Of a stretch of 64,000 bases of DNA, positions 51,851-61,462 are shown piece by piece. Position numbers and translations under genes: made by a program. Every line of letters starts with the position of its first letter. Within the stretch, counting starts at the first letter, position 1. The notes beneath the pieces were generated by a model. The model made no database searches and had not been told where the DNA came from. It saw only the letters and a program-made list of their open reading frames with translations. This DNA is from Lentibacillus daqui (GTDB taxonomy: Bacteria > Bacillota > Bacilli > Bacillales > Amphibacillaceae), in NCBI RefSeq assembly GCF_027186265.1, contig NZ_CP114176.1, forward strand, positions 930,001-994,000, given 5' to 3'.

Positions 51851-53395
51851 TTACTTATATTGATTGCGCAATTTAAACTTCTGTACCTTACCAGATGGGG
51901 TTCTTGGTAATTCCTCTACAAAAACGATTTTACGTGGTTTCTTATAACTTGCTAATTTTCCTTTAATAAAGTTATGAATATCGTTTTCTTCTATTACCGT
52001 TCCGGGCTTTGACACAATTATGGCGCAAACAGATTCAATGTATTTTGGATCAGGTATCCCAATAACAGCAACGTCTTGAATGGATTCATGTCTAATCAAC
52101 ACATCTTCCAATTCAACGGGATAAATATTTTCCCCACCGCTACGGATCATATCTTTCTTTCTGCCGGAAATGGTTAAATACCCCGCCTCGTCAAGATACC
52201 CCAGATCACCAGTATGGCACCAACCATTGATAAAGGTTGCAGCTGTTTCCTCGGGCTTTTTCCAGTATCCCATTGAAACGGCGGGACCTTTGATACAAAT
52301 TTCCCCGATTTGGCCTGATCCTAGTCTATTATCCTCGTTATCAACAATTTTAATTTCGGTAAATGGCATCGGTTTACCAGCTGTATATCCTTTTGTTTCT
52401 GCATCGACAGGATCAAGCGATACCGCAATTGGTGTCCCCTCCGTAAGTCCGTAAACCTGTGCTAATTCGATATGAGGAAATCGCGTTTTCAGTTCATCGA
52501 TTGCCCAGGAAATAATCGGATCTCCGCCAGAATAGATTGTTTTTAGGCTACTTAGATGATAGGTGGAAATATTGGGCAGCTTTAGCATTTCATAAATCAT
52601 AAACGGAAATAGAAAACAATCAGACACATTTTCTTGTTCGATTATGCTCAAAACCTTCTCAATATCGAAAGCTCCACTTTTGGTGATTACCAGTTTACCA
52701 CCTTGCAACAACACAGCTAGAGCCACATCCTCCATTGCCCCAACATGATATAATGGCCCAGTCGTCATGCCCACTGTATCAGCATGAAAACCCCATTTCA
52801 GTGCTTGCATGCTAGCAAACCATAGTGTGTTCTCATGGGACCAAAGTGCACCCTTGGGTTTGCCGGTTGTCCCAGACGTGTACATCAGCATAACAGGATC
52901 GGATTTATCGATGTTATGTTGATAAGTAAACGCAGCTTCCCCATCGAGCAGCACCTGCCAATCATGAGCCCAGTCAGGTACATGTTTCTCATTAGACGAA
53001 AGACAAATAAATTCATGAACTGGAATGACGGATCGAATGTTAGCGAGCTTATCCGCAAGACTTGCATCAAAGCAAAGCACGGTACATCCTGAATCTTTAA
53101 GAATGTATTCCAATTCTTCCTCAGCCAGCCGGAAGTTGAGTCGAACGGCAATCGCACCTAATTTGGCAATGGCAAAATAAAGTGCAAAATATTCTAACCC
53201 ATTGTACAACAGCATACCAACCCGGTCACTTTTTTTTACACCCATCTTCCGCAAAGTATTCGCATATTTGTTTGATGTTTCATTAAGTGTTCCATATGTC
53301 CATGACTTTTCTGATTCCAGTTTGATAGCTTCCTTTGCTGGGTTAATCGTCTGAATGTATTTCTCAACACGATTTACTAGATAACCGACGTCCAT
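51851..53395 (-). CDS. AMP-forming acyl-CoA ligase
   Basis: 514 residues. ANL motifs: MLMYTSGTTGKPKGALWSHE, YGLTEGTPIAV, CHTGDLGYLDEAGYLTISGRKKD and the C-terminal lysine in PRTPSGKVQKFKLR. AAGGAGGA precedes ATG 53395. It activates an unidentified acid to its CoA ester and probably feeds the MaoC hydratase. Divergent from a GntR gene at 53725 that may control it. Confidence 0.9.
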   Translation of the reverse strand: MDVGYLVNRVEKYIQTINPAKEAIKLESEKSWTYGTLNETSNKYANTLRKMGVKKSDRVGMLLYNGLEYFALYFAIAKLGAIAVRLNFRLAEEELEYILKDSGCTVLCFDASLADKLANIRSVIPVHEFICLSSNEKHVPDWAHDWQVLLDGEAAFTYQHNIDKSDPVMLMYTSGTTGKPKGALWSHENTLWFASMQALKWGFHADTVGMTTGPLYHVGAMEDVALAVLLQGGKLVITKSGAFDIEKVLSIIEQENVSDCFLFPFMIYEMLKLPNISTYHLSSLKTIYSGGDPIISWAIDELKTRFPHIELAQVYGLTEGTPIAVSLDPVDAETKGYTAGKPMPFTEIKIVDNEDNRLGSGQIGEICIKGPAVSMGYWKKPEETAATFINGWCHTGDLGYLDEAGYLTISGRKKDMIRSGGENIYPVELEDVLIRHESIQDVAVIGIPDPKYIESVCAIIVSKPGTVIEENDIHNFIKGKLASYKKPRKIVFVEELPRTPSGKVQKFKLRNQYK

Positions 53396-53724
53396 ATGGA
53401 AGTCCTCCTTTTGATAAGGATGAAGTAACCAATGATTTTGCTTAGGGGGGATTCATACATTTACAAAAGAGAAATTGATTTTAATTCAATATACAGTTGC
53501 GACGCATAAAAGTCAAGTATATTCAGAATAGTTGGTTCTGAATGATTGGATGATGGAAAAGTAAAGATATAGAGATTTATACGAATGCGGAATTCATTCC
53601 TTAACAAAGAGTTAATAACAACTAATAATTCCATTGGGCATTCGTCACTATTTAAATGATACTACATGTATGAGCAGACAACCTATGCTATACTGAAAAG
53701 AAAACAGGGTAGAAAGGGTATATA
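53396..53724. other. Divergent intergenic region, ligase and GntR
   Basis: 329 bases, AT-rich. It holds TATACT (53689-53694), a likely -10 for the GntR gene with no good -35, and AGACAACC (53676-53683), which recurs in the ilvD promoter. No clear promoter for the minus-strand ligase was found. Confidence 0.5.
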
Positions 53725-54396
53725 ATGCAAAAAAGACTATCTGATAGTATTGCAGATGATATCATGTCAATGATCGTTATAGAGAAAAAATTTCTTCCAG
53801 GTGATAAGCTCCCAAACGAAAATGAATTATCGGAGGAACTTAATATTAGCAGGACAACACTTCGAGAAGCAATCCGGATATTAGTTACAAATGGCGTCTT
53901 GGAGATTAGACGGGGAAAAGGTACGTATGTAAAAGAAGATATTGAAGTAAATAATATAGAGTCTTTAGGTAATCTTGCAGATGCTAAAATTAATGCGAAA
54001 GATTTATATGAAATGCGATTAATCTTTGAACCAGAAGCTGCCTACTATGCTACAATTCGAGCAAGTGATGCCGAGTTAGAGCGGATTTTGGATTATGGAA
54101 CGCGCATAGAACAAAAAATCAAGTGCAATGAGGATCGGACAGCAGTCGAACAAAAATTTCATAAATCCATCGTAAAGGCTACCCATAACGAGTTCATGGA
54201 AAAGCTGATGCCGGTTATTTACGAAGCTATTGATAAAGGAGTCATCTTATCAAAGAGAAAAGAACTAGCAATCAAAGATACGATCAATGATCATAACATG
54301 ATTATGGAATTTATTAGGAATCGTAATCCTGAAGGTGCAAAAAGTGCGATGAAAATTCATATTTTGCATGCGATGAGGGAATTAGGGATTGAATAA
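53725..54396 (+). CDS. GntR-family regulator, FadR subfamily
   Basis: 223 residues. N-terminal winged HTH with the GntR signature LPNENELSEELNISRTTLREAIRILVTNGVLEIRRGKG, and an all-helical FCD effector domain with DLYEMRLIFEPEAAYYA, KFHKSIVKATHNEFMEKL and HNMIMEFIRNRNPEGAKSAMKIHI, carrying the metal-binding His residues. It binds an organic or sugar acid. Likely targets are ilvD and following genes, or the divergent ligase (inference). AGAAAGGGT precedes the ATG. Confidence 0.92.
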   Translation: MQKRLSDSIADDIMSMIVIEKKFLPGDKLPNENELSEELNISRTTLREAIRILVTNGVLEIRRGKGTYVKEDIEVNNIESLGNLADAKINAKDLYEMRLIFEPEAAYYATIRASDAELERILDYGTRIEQKIKCNEDRTAVEQKFHKSIVKATHNEFMEKLMPVIYEAIDKGVILSKRKELAIKDTINDHNMIMEFIRNRNPEGAKSAMKIHILHAMRELGIE

Positions 54397-54409
54397 TGGT
54401 TAATTTATG

Positions 54410-54439
54410 ACATCTTGGTTTCATACCAGATGTTTTTTT
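54410..54439 (+). terminator. Terminator after the GntR gene
   Basis: ACATCTTGGT (54410-54419) pairs with ACCAGATGT (54424-54432) with one bulged T, followed by seven T. Confidence 0.88.
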
Positions 54440-54453
54440 GTATTACAACGTTA

Positions 54454-54482
54454 TTGACAGTAGACAACCAACAATATAAAAT
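54454..54482 (+). promoter_or_regulatory. Sigma-A promoter of ilvD
   Basis: TTGACA (54454-54459), a 17-base spacer and TAAAAT (54477-54482). AGACAACC at 54462-54469 sits inside the spacer, a position suited to an operator. Confidence 0.75.
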
Positions 54483-54527
54483 ACATTATAAACATTTTTC
54501 AAATAAAAAAATCAAGGATGTGTGCAG

Positions 54528-56201
54528 ATGAGAAGAAGTGATACGATTAAAATTGGGGTGGATCGTGCTCCTCACCGTAGTCTTTTATATGCTACAGGGA
54601 AAGTAAAAGCAAAGGATTTGGGGAAACCATTTATAGGCATTTGCAATTCTTATATTGATATTATTCCTGGTCATGTACATTTGCGTGAATTTGCAGATGT
54701 CGTAAAAGAAGCAATCATTGAAGCAGGTGGTATTCCATTTGAATTCAATACGATTGGTGTTGATGATGGCATTGCGATGGGGCATATTGGAATGCGCTAT
54801 TCATTACCAAGTCGTGAATTAATTGCTGACAGTGCTGAAACGGTCATTAATGCACACTGGTTTGACGGGGTATTTTACATTCCAAATTGTGACAAGATCA
54901 CCCCGGGTATGCTAATGGCTGCTGCTCGTACGAATGTACCTTCTGTCTTTGTTTCAGGTGGCCCGATGGAAGCTGGTAAAAGCTCCAGTGGAAAACAACT
55001 ATCATTAACATCTGTTTTTGAAGGTGTTGGTGCATATAAATCGGGCAAGATGACGGAAGTAGAATTTAACGATATTGAAAACAATGCTTGTCCAACTTGT
55101 GGATCATGTTCAGGTATGTTCACAGCAAACTCTATGAACTGTTTAATGGAAATGTTAGGTGTGGCACTACCCGGGAATGGATCAATTGTAGCCACCAGCG
55201 AGAAGCGTAGAGAATTGATTCGTGAAGCGGCAAAACATTTAGTTCGTATGATTGAAGAGGATGTTAAACCTCGCGATATTATTACAAAAGAAGCGATTGA
55301 TGATGCATTCGCCCTTGATATGGCAATGGGTGGATCTACTAATACAGTTTTACATACACTGGCAATTGCCAATGAAGCTGGCATAGCGTATAACCTAGAA
55401 GATATTAATAAGGTTGCAGCACGTGTGCCATACCTTGCAAAGATTATGCCTGCATCTGATATCTCGATGGATGATATTAATCAAGCTGGCGGAGTAAGTG
55501 CAATCATAAATGAGTTGACTAAAATTCCCGATGCTATTCATCCCGAACGTTTAACGATAACGGGCAAGACAATGGGTGAACTTGTTAGTGGATATGAAAT
55601 TACGAATGAACAAGTAATCCGTACAAAAGAAAATCCCTACAGCCCAGTTGGAGGATTATCCATTTTATACGGGAATCTCGCCCCAGAAGGTGCAGTTATT
55701 AAAGTAGGCGCTGTTGACCCTGCTATTAAGGTATTTGAAGGGGAAGCAATTGTCTTTGATTCTCAAGATGAAGCACAAGAAGCGATTGATAATGGGTCTG
55801 TAAAAGAAGGCCATGTTGTTGTTATTCGTTATGAAGGACCTAAAGGCGGACCCGGAATGCCTGAGATGTTAGCACCTACTTCTGCTATTATGGGTCGTGG
55901 TTTAGGCAGTACCGTGGCACTTCTAACAGATGGACGTTTCTCGGGAGCATCTCGTGGTATTTCTGTCGGACATATTTCTCCAGAAGCCGCAGAAGGTGGA
56001 CCAATTGCTTTAATTGAAAATGGGGATATGATTGTCATCGACTTACCAAATAGAACACTAAATGTACAAGTATCGGATGAAGATTTGGAAGAACGTAAAA
56101 AATCTTTAAAACCATTTGAGCCTAAAATTAAACGCGGCTGGTTAAGTAGATATTCAAAACTTGTAACAAATGCATCAAACGGCGGCGTAATGAGCATATA
56201 A
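54528..56201 (+). CDS. ilvD: Dihydroxy-acid dehydratase (IlvD/Edd family)
   Basis: 557 residues. IlvD signatures: CDKITPGMLMAAAR, SGGPMEAGK, ACPTCGSCSGMFTANSMNCL with the Fe-S cysteines, MAMGGSTNTVLHT, PKGGPGMPEMLAPTSAIMGR and LLTDGRFSGASRG. It dehydrates 2,3-dihydroxy acids to 2-oxo acids, normally in valine/isoleucine synthesis. No ilvB, ilvC or leu gene is near. A GntR regulator, a GntP permease and dehydrogenases surround it, so it could act on a sugar acid, as some IlvD relatives do. The motifs alone fit ordinary IlvD. AAGGA is 9 bases before ATG 54528. Confidence 0.93.
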   Translation: MRRSDTIKIGVDRAPHRSLLYATGKVKAKDLGKPFIGICNSYIDIIPGHVHLREFADVVKEAIIEAGGIPFEFNTIGVDDGIAMGHIGMRYSLPSRELIADSAETVINAHWFDGVFYIPNCDKITPGMLMAAARTNVPSVFVSGGPMEAGKSSSGKQLSLTSVFEGVGAYKSGKMTEVEFNDIENNACPTCGSCSGMFTANSMNCLMEMLGVALPGNGSIVATSEKRRELIREAAKHLVRMIEEDVKPRDIITKEAIDDAFALDMAMGGSTNTVLHTLAIANEAGIAYNLEDINKVAARVPYLAKIMPASDISMDDINQAGGVSAIINELTKIPDAIHPERLTITGKTMGELVSGYEITNEQVIRTKENPYSPVGGLSILYGNLAPEGAVIKVGAVDPAIKVFEGEAIVFDSQDEAQEAIDNGSVKEGHVVVIRYEGPKGGPGMPEMLAPTSAIMGRGLGSTVALLTDGRFSGASRGISVGHISPEAAEGGPIALIENGDMIVIDLPNRTLNVQVSDEDLEERKKSLKPFEPKIKRGWLSRYSKLVTNASNGGVMSI

Positions 56202-56277
56202 TTGTTATAGTTTCATGGATGAGATTAATAGAATAATGTCATTCCGCACAAATTCGTCGGAACCTTTTAACTAGATA

Positions 56278-56315
56278 TAAACGTTTGGATTTTAAATCCA
56301 AACGTTTATTTTTTT
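56278..56315 (+). terminator. Strong terminator after ilvD
   Basis: A near-perfect 13-15 bp stem centred at 56293 (TAAACGTTTGGAT with ATCCAAACGTTTA), followed by a long T run. Confidence 0.93.
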
Positions 56316-56461
56316 GGTTTGTTTTCATTACTTCGATGGTCTGCGTCGATTTTATGTACGCAAATGGAGAAAAATTTAAATAATAACCAAACTTCTGTTA
56401 ATTATGTTATCATAATAATGTGAAATAAATATTATATTGAAAAAGTAAAGGAGGGTATTTT

Positions 56462-57658
56462 ATGAATGTACATGATGTTTTCGGATCTCCAAAAACCATT
56501 CATTATGGTCGGGACTCATTTAAAAATGTGGGAAGGGAGGCAGTAAAACAAGGAAAGAAAGCGATTATAATCAGTGACAAGGTGATGGAAAGTCTTGATT
56601 ATGTGAGCAAGTGCCGGAATTTCCTTTCTAAAGAATCAGTGGACAGTGTGGTTTATACGGGGATTGAATCGGAACCGACGGATATTTATGTTGAAGAGGC
56701 GTTAGCATTATTTCGGGAAGAGAAATGTGACCTGGTCATTTCTCTTGGTGGAGGAAGCTGTATGGATACCGCTAAATCAGTTGCTGTTCTTGCTACAAAC
56801 GGTGGATACATTGGCGATTACATGGGAGGGAAGAAACCATTAACTGTTGCCCCTGTACCACATATTGCTATTCCAACTACAGCGGGAACTGGATCAGAAG
56901 CAACAGATGTGACGGTTATTGATAATACCGCAACAGATGTCAAAATGATGATCCAGCAGGCTTCATTAAGACCGGAAATTGCAATTGTTGACCCATTGCT
57001 AAGTATGTCGGCCCCGAAGCATGTCATTGCGGCAACAGGGGTTGATGCCTTAAGTCACGCAATTGAAGCCTATCTCTCCAAAAAAGCACACCCAATGACG
57101 AATATGATGGCGCTTTCAGCAATGGAACTCATTGTTAATAATCTAGTACCTTCCTACAAGGATTCGGAAAATATTGATGCCAAAGAAAATATGTCTCTAG
57201 CAGCTCTACAAGCCGGTTTGGCGTTTTCTAATGCTTCAGTGTGCCTGGTTCATGGTATGTCCAGACCCATTGGTGCATTGTTTCATGTACCACATGGTTT
57301 CTCCAATGCAATGCTATTGCCTGCTGTACTTGAGTTTAGCAGAGATCAGGCGGTAGATCGGCTGGCGGATTTGGGCAGAATTTTTAAATCATCGGAAAAA
57401 GAACTTTCTAACGAAGCAGCTGCCGATGTTGCGATTGATTCAGTGAAAGAGCTATGTGAACAATTAAATATTCCCAATTTGGAGGGATGGGGAATTAAGA
57501 AACTACAATTTGAGAACGCAATCCGTAAAATGGCTGAAGATGCCATTGATAGCGGCAGTCCGGGAAATAATCCAAGGGTTCCAAGCAAACAAGAAATTGA
57601 AGATCTTTATAAAGGATGTTATGATTATCAATTTTCATCGGAAAGTAAAGTAAACTAA
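56462..57658 (+). CDS. Iron-containing alcohol dehydrogenase
   Basis: 398 residues of the Fe-ADH family (group III). NAD-binding GGGSCMDTAKSVAVLATN, PTTAGTGSEATDVTVID, and the metal-binding series HAIEAYLSKKAHPMTN, HGMSRPIGALFHVPHGFSNA. It oxidises or reduces a small alcohol or sugar-derived substrate with NAD(P). AAAGGAGGG precedes the ATG. A GntP permease (26 bases later) and a zinc ADH follow, so the three look like one transcript. No promoter could be assigned between 56316 and 56461. Confidence 0.92.
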   Translation: MNVHDVFGSPKTIHYGRDSFKNVGREAVKQGKKAIIISDKVMESLDYVSKCRNFLSKESVDSVVYTGIESEPTDIYVEEALALFREEKCDLVISLGGGSCMDTAKSVAVLATNGGYIGDYMGGKKPLTVAPVPHIAIPTTAGTGSEATDVTVIDNTATDVKMMIQQASLRPEIAIVDPLLSMSAPKHVIAATGVDALSHAIEAYLSKKAHPMTNMMALSAMELIVNNLVPSYKDSENIDAKENMSLAALQAGLAFSNASVCLVHGMSRPIGALFHVPHGFSNAMLLPAVLEFSRDQAVDRLADLGRIFKSSEKELSNEAAADVAIDSVKELCEQLNIPNLEGWGIKKLQFENAIRKMAEDAIDSGSPGNNPRVPSKQEIEDLYKGCYDYQFSSESKVN

Positions 57659-57684
57659 AAAATTAGGAGAAATGAGGAGCATTC

Positions 57685-59022
57685 ATGGAAATATTAGGTA
57701 TGATTGGCTTGATCGTATCACTGGTCTTACTTATTTATCTCACCATGAAAGGCATCAATATTATTATAGCTGCTATTTTATGTTCTGTTTTAGTCGCGGT
57801 TACCGGTGGATTGAATTTACAAACCGCCATGATGGAAAATTACATGGATGGGTTTTCCAGCTATTTTGCCTCCTGGTTTTTGGTATTCCTGTTGGGAGCC
57901 ATCTTTGGAAAGTTCATGCAGGAAACTAAATCTGCAGAAAGTATTGCACAATGGATCAAGCATACATTGGGAGAAAAACGTGCTGTATTTGCGGTAGTAG
58001 CTGCGGCAGCCATCATGACATATGGAGGAGTGAGCTTGTTTGTGGTTGGTTTTGCCGTATATCCGATCGCGGTATCATTATTTCGGGCAGCTAATTTGCC
58101 GCATCGGTTTATTCCAGGCGCTTTGGTATTTGGATCGATTTCATTTACGATGACATCGCCTGGTTCTCCGGAGATTCAGAATATCATTCCAACTGATTTT
58201 TTTGATACAAGACCAACTGCCGGAGGGTTTATTGGTGTTCTTTGTGCACTTCTCATTTTGGTTGTTGGCGCAATATGGCTAGGTAAAATGGTAAAAAAAG
58301 CAGTAAAAAACGGGGAACAATTTTCGCTACCATATCAAGCGGCAGAAGAATCAGCAGCAGCCCTGGAAGCGCAAGAACAGGACAAGGAGGCATCCCCAAA
58401 AGATTTACCACATATCATCATTGCGGTTATTCCTTTAGTGGTCGTGATTGGGTTGCTGAACATTTTGTCGTTATTCATGAACCCTACCGCTGCACTACTT
58501 TTGGCATTAGTGGCTGGAATCTTTTTGGCGTGTACAACGATGAAAAGGTTCTTGCAGGAGTTTTGGGAATCGCTTGCAACCGGAACGCAAAATGCCCTGA
58601 TTGCATTAGCAAACACGTGTGGAGTTGTTGGTTTCGGTAGCGTTGTCGCACAGGTATCTGCTTTTGATCATTTGGTCAACAGCCTTGTCAATATGCCGGG
58701 ACCGCCATTATTAGGTCTGGCTATTGGTGTCACATTAGTCTGCGGGATTACCGGATCCGCGTCCGGTGGTTTGGGTATTGCATTGCCAATTCTAGCACCG
58801 ATTTATATAAGCCAGGGTCTTGATCCGGGTGCTATGCATCGTGTATCGGCATTGGCATCGGGTGGAATTGACTCCTTGCCCCATAATGGTTATGTGGTAA
58901 CAACAGTAAGGGTTATTTGTGGGGAAACACATAAACGAGCCTATAAGCCAATTCTTTACTTAAGTGTTGTTGTACCAACGCTAGTCCTGTTGTTAGCAGT
59001 CGTACTATATTCTATTTTTTAA
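57685..59022 (+). CDS. GntP-family permease
   Basis: 445 residues with about 12 membrane helices. GntP-type features: INIIIAAILCSVLVAVTGG, GAIFGKFMQETKSAESIA, YGGVSLFVVGFAVYPIA, SFTMTSPGSPEIQNIIPTDF and LPHNGYVVTTVRVICGETHK. Family members import gluconate and related hydroxy acids with protons. It sits between two dehydrogenases, which fits uptake and oxidation of a hydroxy acid or polyol; the substrate is not known. AGGAGAAATGAGGAG precedes the ATG. Confidence 0.9.
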   Translation: MEILGMIGLIVSLVLLIYLTMKGINIIIAAILCSVLVAVTGGLNLQTAMMENYMDGFSSYFASWFLVFLLGAIFGKFMQETKSAESIAQWIKHTLGEKRAVFAVVAAAAIMTYGGVSLFVVGFAVYPIAVSLFRAANLPHRFIPGALVFGSISFTMTSPGSPEIQNIIPTDFFDTRPTAGGFIGVLCALLILVVGAIWLGKMVKKAVKNGEQFSLPYQAAEESAAALEAQEQDKEASPKDLPHIIIAVIPLVVVIGLLNILSLFMNPTAALLLALVAGIFLACTTMKRFLQEFWESLATGTQNALIALANTCGVVGFGSVVAQVSAFDHLVNSLVNMPGPPLLGLAIGVTLVCGITGSASGGLGIALPILAPIYISQGLDPGAMHRVSALASGGIDSLPHNGYVVTTVRVICGETHKRAYKPILYLSVVVPTLVLLLAVVLYSIF

Positions 59023-59064
59023 TCCTTAATCTAGTAAACAAAACATCATACAGGAGAGGAAATC

Positions 59065-60188
59065 ATGAAAATTAAATCAGCAGTCCTAAGGGAAATGGGG
59101 ATTGATCATCCCTATGTGGAAAGCAAGCCCATTCATATCGAAACATTGGAACTGGATCAACCACAGCGGGATGAGGTATTGATTGAAATCAAAGCAGCAA
59201 GTCTTTGCCATTCCGACTTATCTGTTATTAATGGCAGCAGACCACGTCCGTTGCCAATGGCGCTGGGTCATGAAGCATCCGGCATTGTCAGGGAAGTTGG
59301 GGAAGGTGTAACTGATTTGCAGTCAGGTGATCATATTGTTTGTGTATTTGTACCAAGTTGTGGTCATTGTGTTCCCTGTCAAGAGGGACGTCCAGCCTTA
59401 TGTGAGCCTGCAGCTGAAGCAAATGGTGCAGGAACATTAATGAACGGCGGCGTTCGGTTGCATCATAAAGCAGAAGAAGTAAAGCATCACATTGGTGTTT
59501 CCGCTTTTTCCGAGTATGCAGTTGTCTCCAGGAATTCCTTAATCAAAGTGGATCAGGATATTTCATTCGAGCACCTGGCATTGTTTGGCTGTGCGGTTAT
59601 TACTGGAGTAGGTGCAGTCGTCAATACAGCAAACATTAAATTGGGAAATACAGTTGCTATTGTAGGATTAGGTGGTGTCGGTCTGAGTGCATTACTTGGG
59701 GGGTATCAGCTGGTGCGAGTAGAATTGTCGCTGTTGATATTAATGAGGCAAAACTAAACCAGGCGAAAGAACTTGGGGCAACGGACACGTTTAATTCCAA
59801 GGATCCCGATGTTATAGAAATGATTCGTCAAGCAACGGATGGTGGACTAGATTATGTGTTTGAAACGGCTGGTGCGGTGCCTGCGATGGAAGTTGCCTAC
59901 AACATCACAAAACGCGGAGGCACGACCGTCACAACCGGATTACCACATCCAGATCACCATTTCTCCTTTCCATATGTTAGTTTAACAGCGGAAGAGAAGA
60001 CATTGAAAGGTTCCTATGTCGGCAGTTGCGTTCCGAGTCGGGATATTCCGCGGTTTATCAATTTATTTAAACAAGGTCGTTTACCGGTTGACAAGTTGCA
60101 TTCGGATACCATTACCCTGGATGAAATTAATGAAGGGTTTGATAAGTTGGCTAGAGGAGAGTCATCGAGAATTATTATTAAGATGTGA
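59065..60188 (+). pseudogene. Zinc-type alcohol dehydrogenase, frameshifted at a G tract
   Basis: One medium-chain dehydrogenase gene in two frames. First part (59065-59757): SLCHSDLSVING with the zinc Cys, GHEASGIVREVGEGV, structural-zinc cysteines in CVFVPSCGHCVPCQEGRPALC, and VAIVGLGGVGLSALLGG. After the G run at 59698-59703 the normal sequence continues one frame over as AGASRIVAVDINEAKLNQAK to the end at 60188. One extra G (seven instead of six) would restore LLGGVSAGAS, as in relatives. A mutation, a sequencing slip or rare slippage is possible. AGGAGAGG precedes the ATG; it follows the GntP permease by 42 bases. Confidence 0.88.
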
Positions 60189-60214
60189 GTTAGTGATAAA
60201 AGCATTATAAAATT

Positions 60215-60246
60215 TGCCTCGTAGCTGTTCTGCGGGGTATTTTTTA
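60215..60246 (+). terminator. Terminator after the zinc ADH gene
   Basis: TGCCTCGTA (60215-60223) pairs with TGCGGGGTA (60231-60239) using G-U pairs, then a run of T to 60246. Confidence 0.8.
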
Positions 60247-60308
60247 TTAAATTCGTAGGCGTATGAAGTAAATTTGCCAGGAAAAGTTTAATTCATACTG
60301 AAACTTTA

Positions 60309-60357
60309 TTGACAATTACTATTAGTCGTTATATGATATTTTATGTAATCGTTTACA
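60309..60357 (+). promoter_or_regulatory. Promoter and operator of the LacI-family gene
   Basis: TTGACA (60309-60314), a 17-base spacer and TATGAT (60332-60337). Six bases past the -10 is TGTAATCGTTTACA (60344-60357), almost the same as the operator before the binding-protein gene at 61416. It also matches the cre consensus at all positions, so it may be an own-regulator operator, a CcpA site, or both. Confidence 0.8.
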
Positions 60358-60384
60358 AAAACTTTGGCAAAGGAGATGCTAGGT

Positions 60385-61368
60385 TTGGCAACTATTCAAG
60401 AGGTTGCAGCAAAAGCAAATGTATCAGTAGCAACCGTATCACGATATTTAAATAATCCTGATGTTGTAGCAAAAACAACAGCAGAAAAAGTTGAAGAAGC
60501 AATCAAGGCGTTGAATTATGAACCAAGCATATTAGGGAGAAATTTACGCAAGTCAGAGAGCAAGCTATTAATTGTATTAATTCCTAGTATTTCCAATCCC
60601 TTTTATACAGAAATTATAAATGGCATTGAAGACACTGCTATTGAGAAGGGCTATAATATACTGCTGTGCCAAACAGATTCCAATCCAAATCGGGAAGCCA
60701 TTTATTTTAATTTAATCCGAAACCGATTGGCTGACGGTATCATTTCCATGGATCCAACCGTAAACCGGGATAAGCTGATTGAAATTTCTAAGGAGTATCC
60801 GCTTGTTCAGTGCAGTGAGTATGATGAAAATGGGATTATTTCATTTGTCACGATTAATAATGAGTTAGCTGCTTACCAGGCCGTACAGTATCTCACAAAC
60901 ATCGGTCACGAACGCATTGCCTTGATTAACTCCGACGAAAAATTTCTATATGCCCGTGAACGAAAACAGGGTTATCTGCGGGCAATGAAGGAATCAGGGA
61001 TAAATCCTCATCCCAATTGGATCTTTACAACCGAGAATTTGGAGTTTGATAGTGGCAGACAAGCAATGAAGAATTTGCTCGGGCAAAATGAGCGGCCCAC
61101 AGCCGTGTTTGCAGTATCTGATATTTTAGCGATTGGTGCATTAAAAGAAATTCATGCCAGTGAACTGAGCGTACCGAAAGACATAGCAGTGGTTGGCTTT
61201 GATAAAATTAATTTTTCCAACATGACTCACCCTACATTGACAACAGTTGCTCAGCCAATGTACCAGATGGGAAGCATGTCGGCAAATATGATCATTAATA
61301 AAATCAAAGGAAAGAAGACGGAGAGTATTATTCTGGATCATGAATTAGTTATTCGTGAATCTACCTAA
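60385..61368 (+). CDS. LacI-family transcriptional regulator
   Basis: 327 residues. HTH ATIQEVAAKANVSVATVSRYLNNP at the N-terminus and a PBP-like sugar-binding domain with LIVLIPSISNPFYTEIINGI, TAVFAVSDILAIGALKEI and IAVVGFDKINFSNMTHPTLTTVAQP. TTG 60385 with AAAGGAG 9 bases upstream is preferred, since it puts the HTH at residue 2. It probably represses itself and the ABC sugar operon downstream; a sugar is the likely inducer. Confidence 0.94.
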   Translation: MATIQEVAAKANVSVATVSRYLNNPDVVAKTTAEKVEEAIKALNYEPSILGRNLRKSESKLLIVLIPSISNPFYTEIINGIEDTAIEKGYNILLCQTDSNPNREAIYFNLIRNRLADGIISMDPTVNRDKLIEISKEYPLVQCSEYDENGIISFVTINNELAAYQAVQYLTNIGHERIALINSDEKFLYARERKQGYLRAMKESGINPHPNWIFTTENLEFDSGRQAMKNLLGQNERPTAVFAVSDILAIGALKEIHASELSVPKDIAVVGFDKINFSNMTHPTLTTVAQPMYQMGSMSANMIINKIKGKKTESIILDHELVIREST

Positions 61369-61382
61369 ATTTACTTAAGGTA

Positions 61383-61442
61383 TTGAAATGAAAGATAAAT
61401 TATATTATAATGATTTGTAATCGATTACAGTAACCGTTTACA
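61383..61442 (+). promoter_or_regulatory. Promoter with tandem operators, sugar ABC operon
   Basis: TTGAAA (61383-61388), a 17-base spacer and consensus TATAAT (61406-61411). Then a perfect 14 bp palindrome TGTAATCGATTACA (61416-61429) and a second site AGTAACCGTTTACA (61429-61442) sharing one base with it. Both fit LacI/CcpA-type operators; a bound repressor would block the start of transcription. Confidence 0.85.
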
Positions 61443-61462
61443 AACATTTGGGAGGAGTTCAT

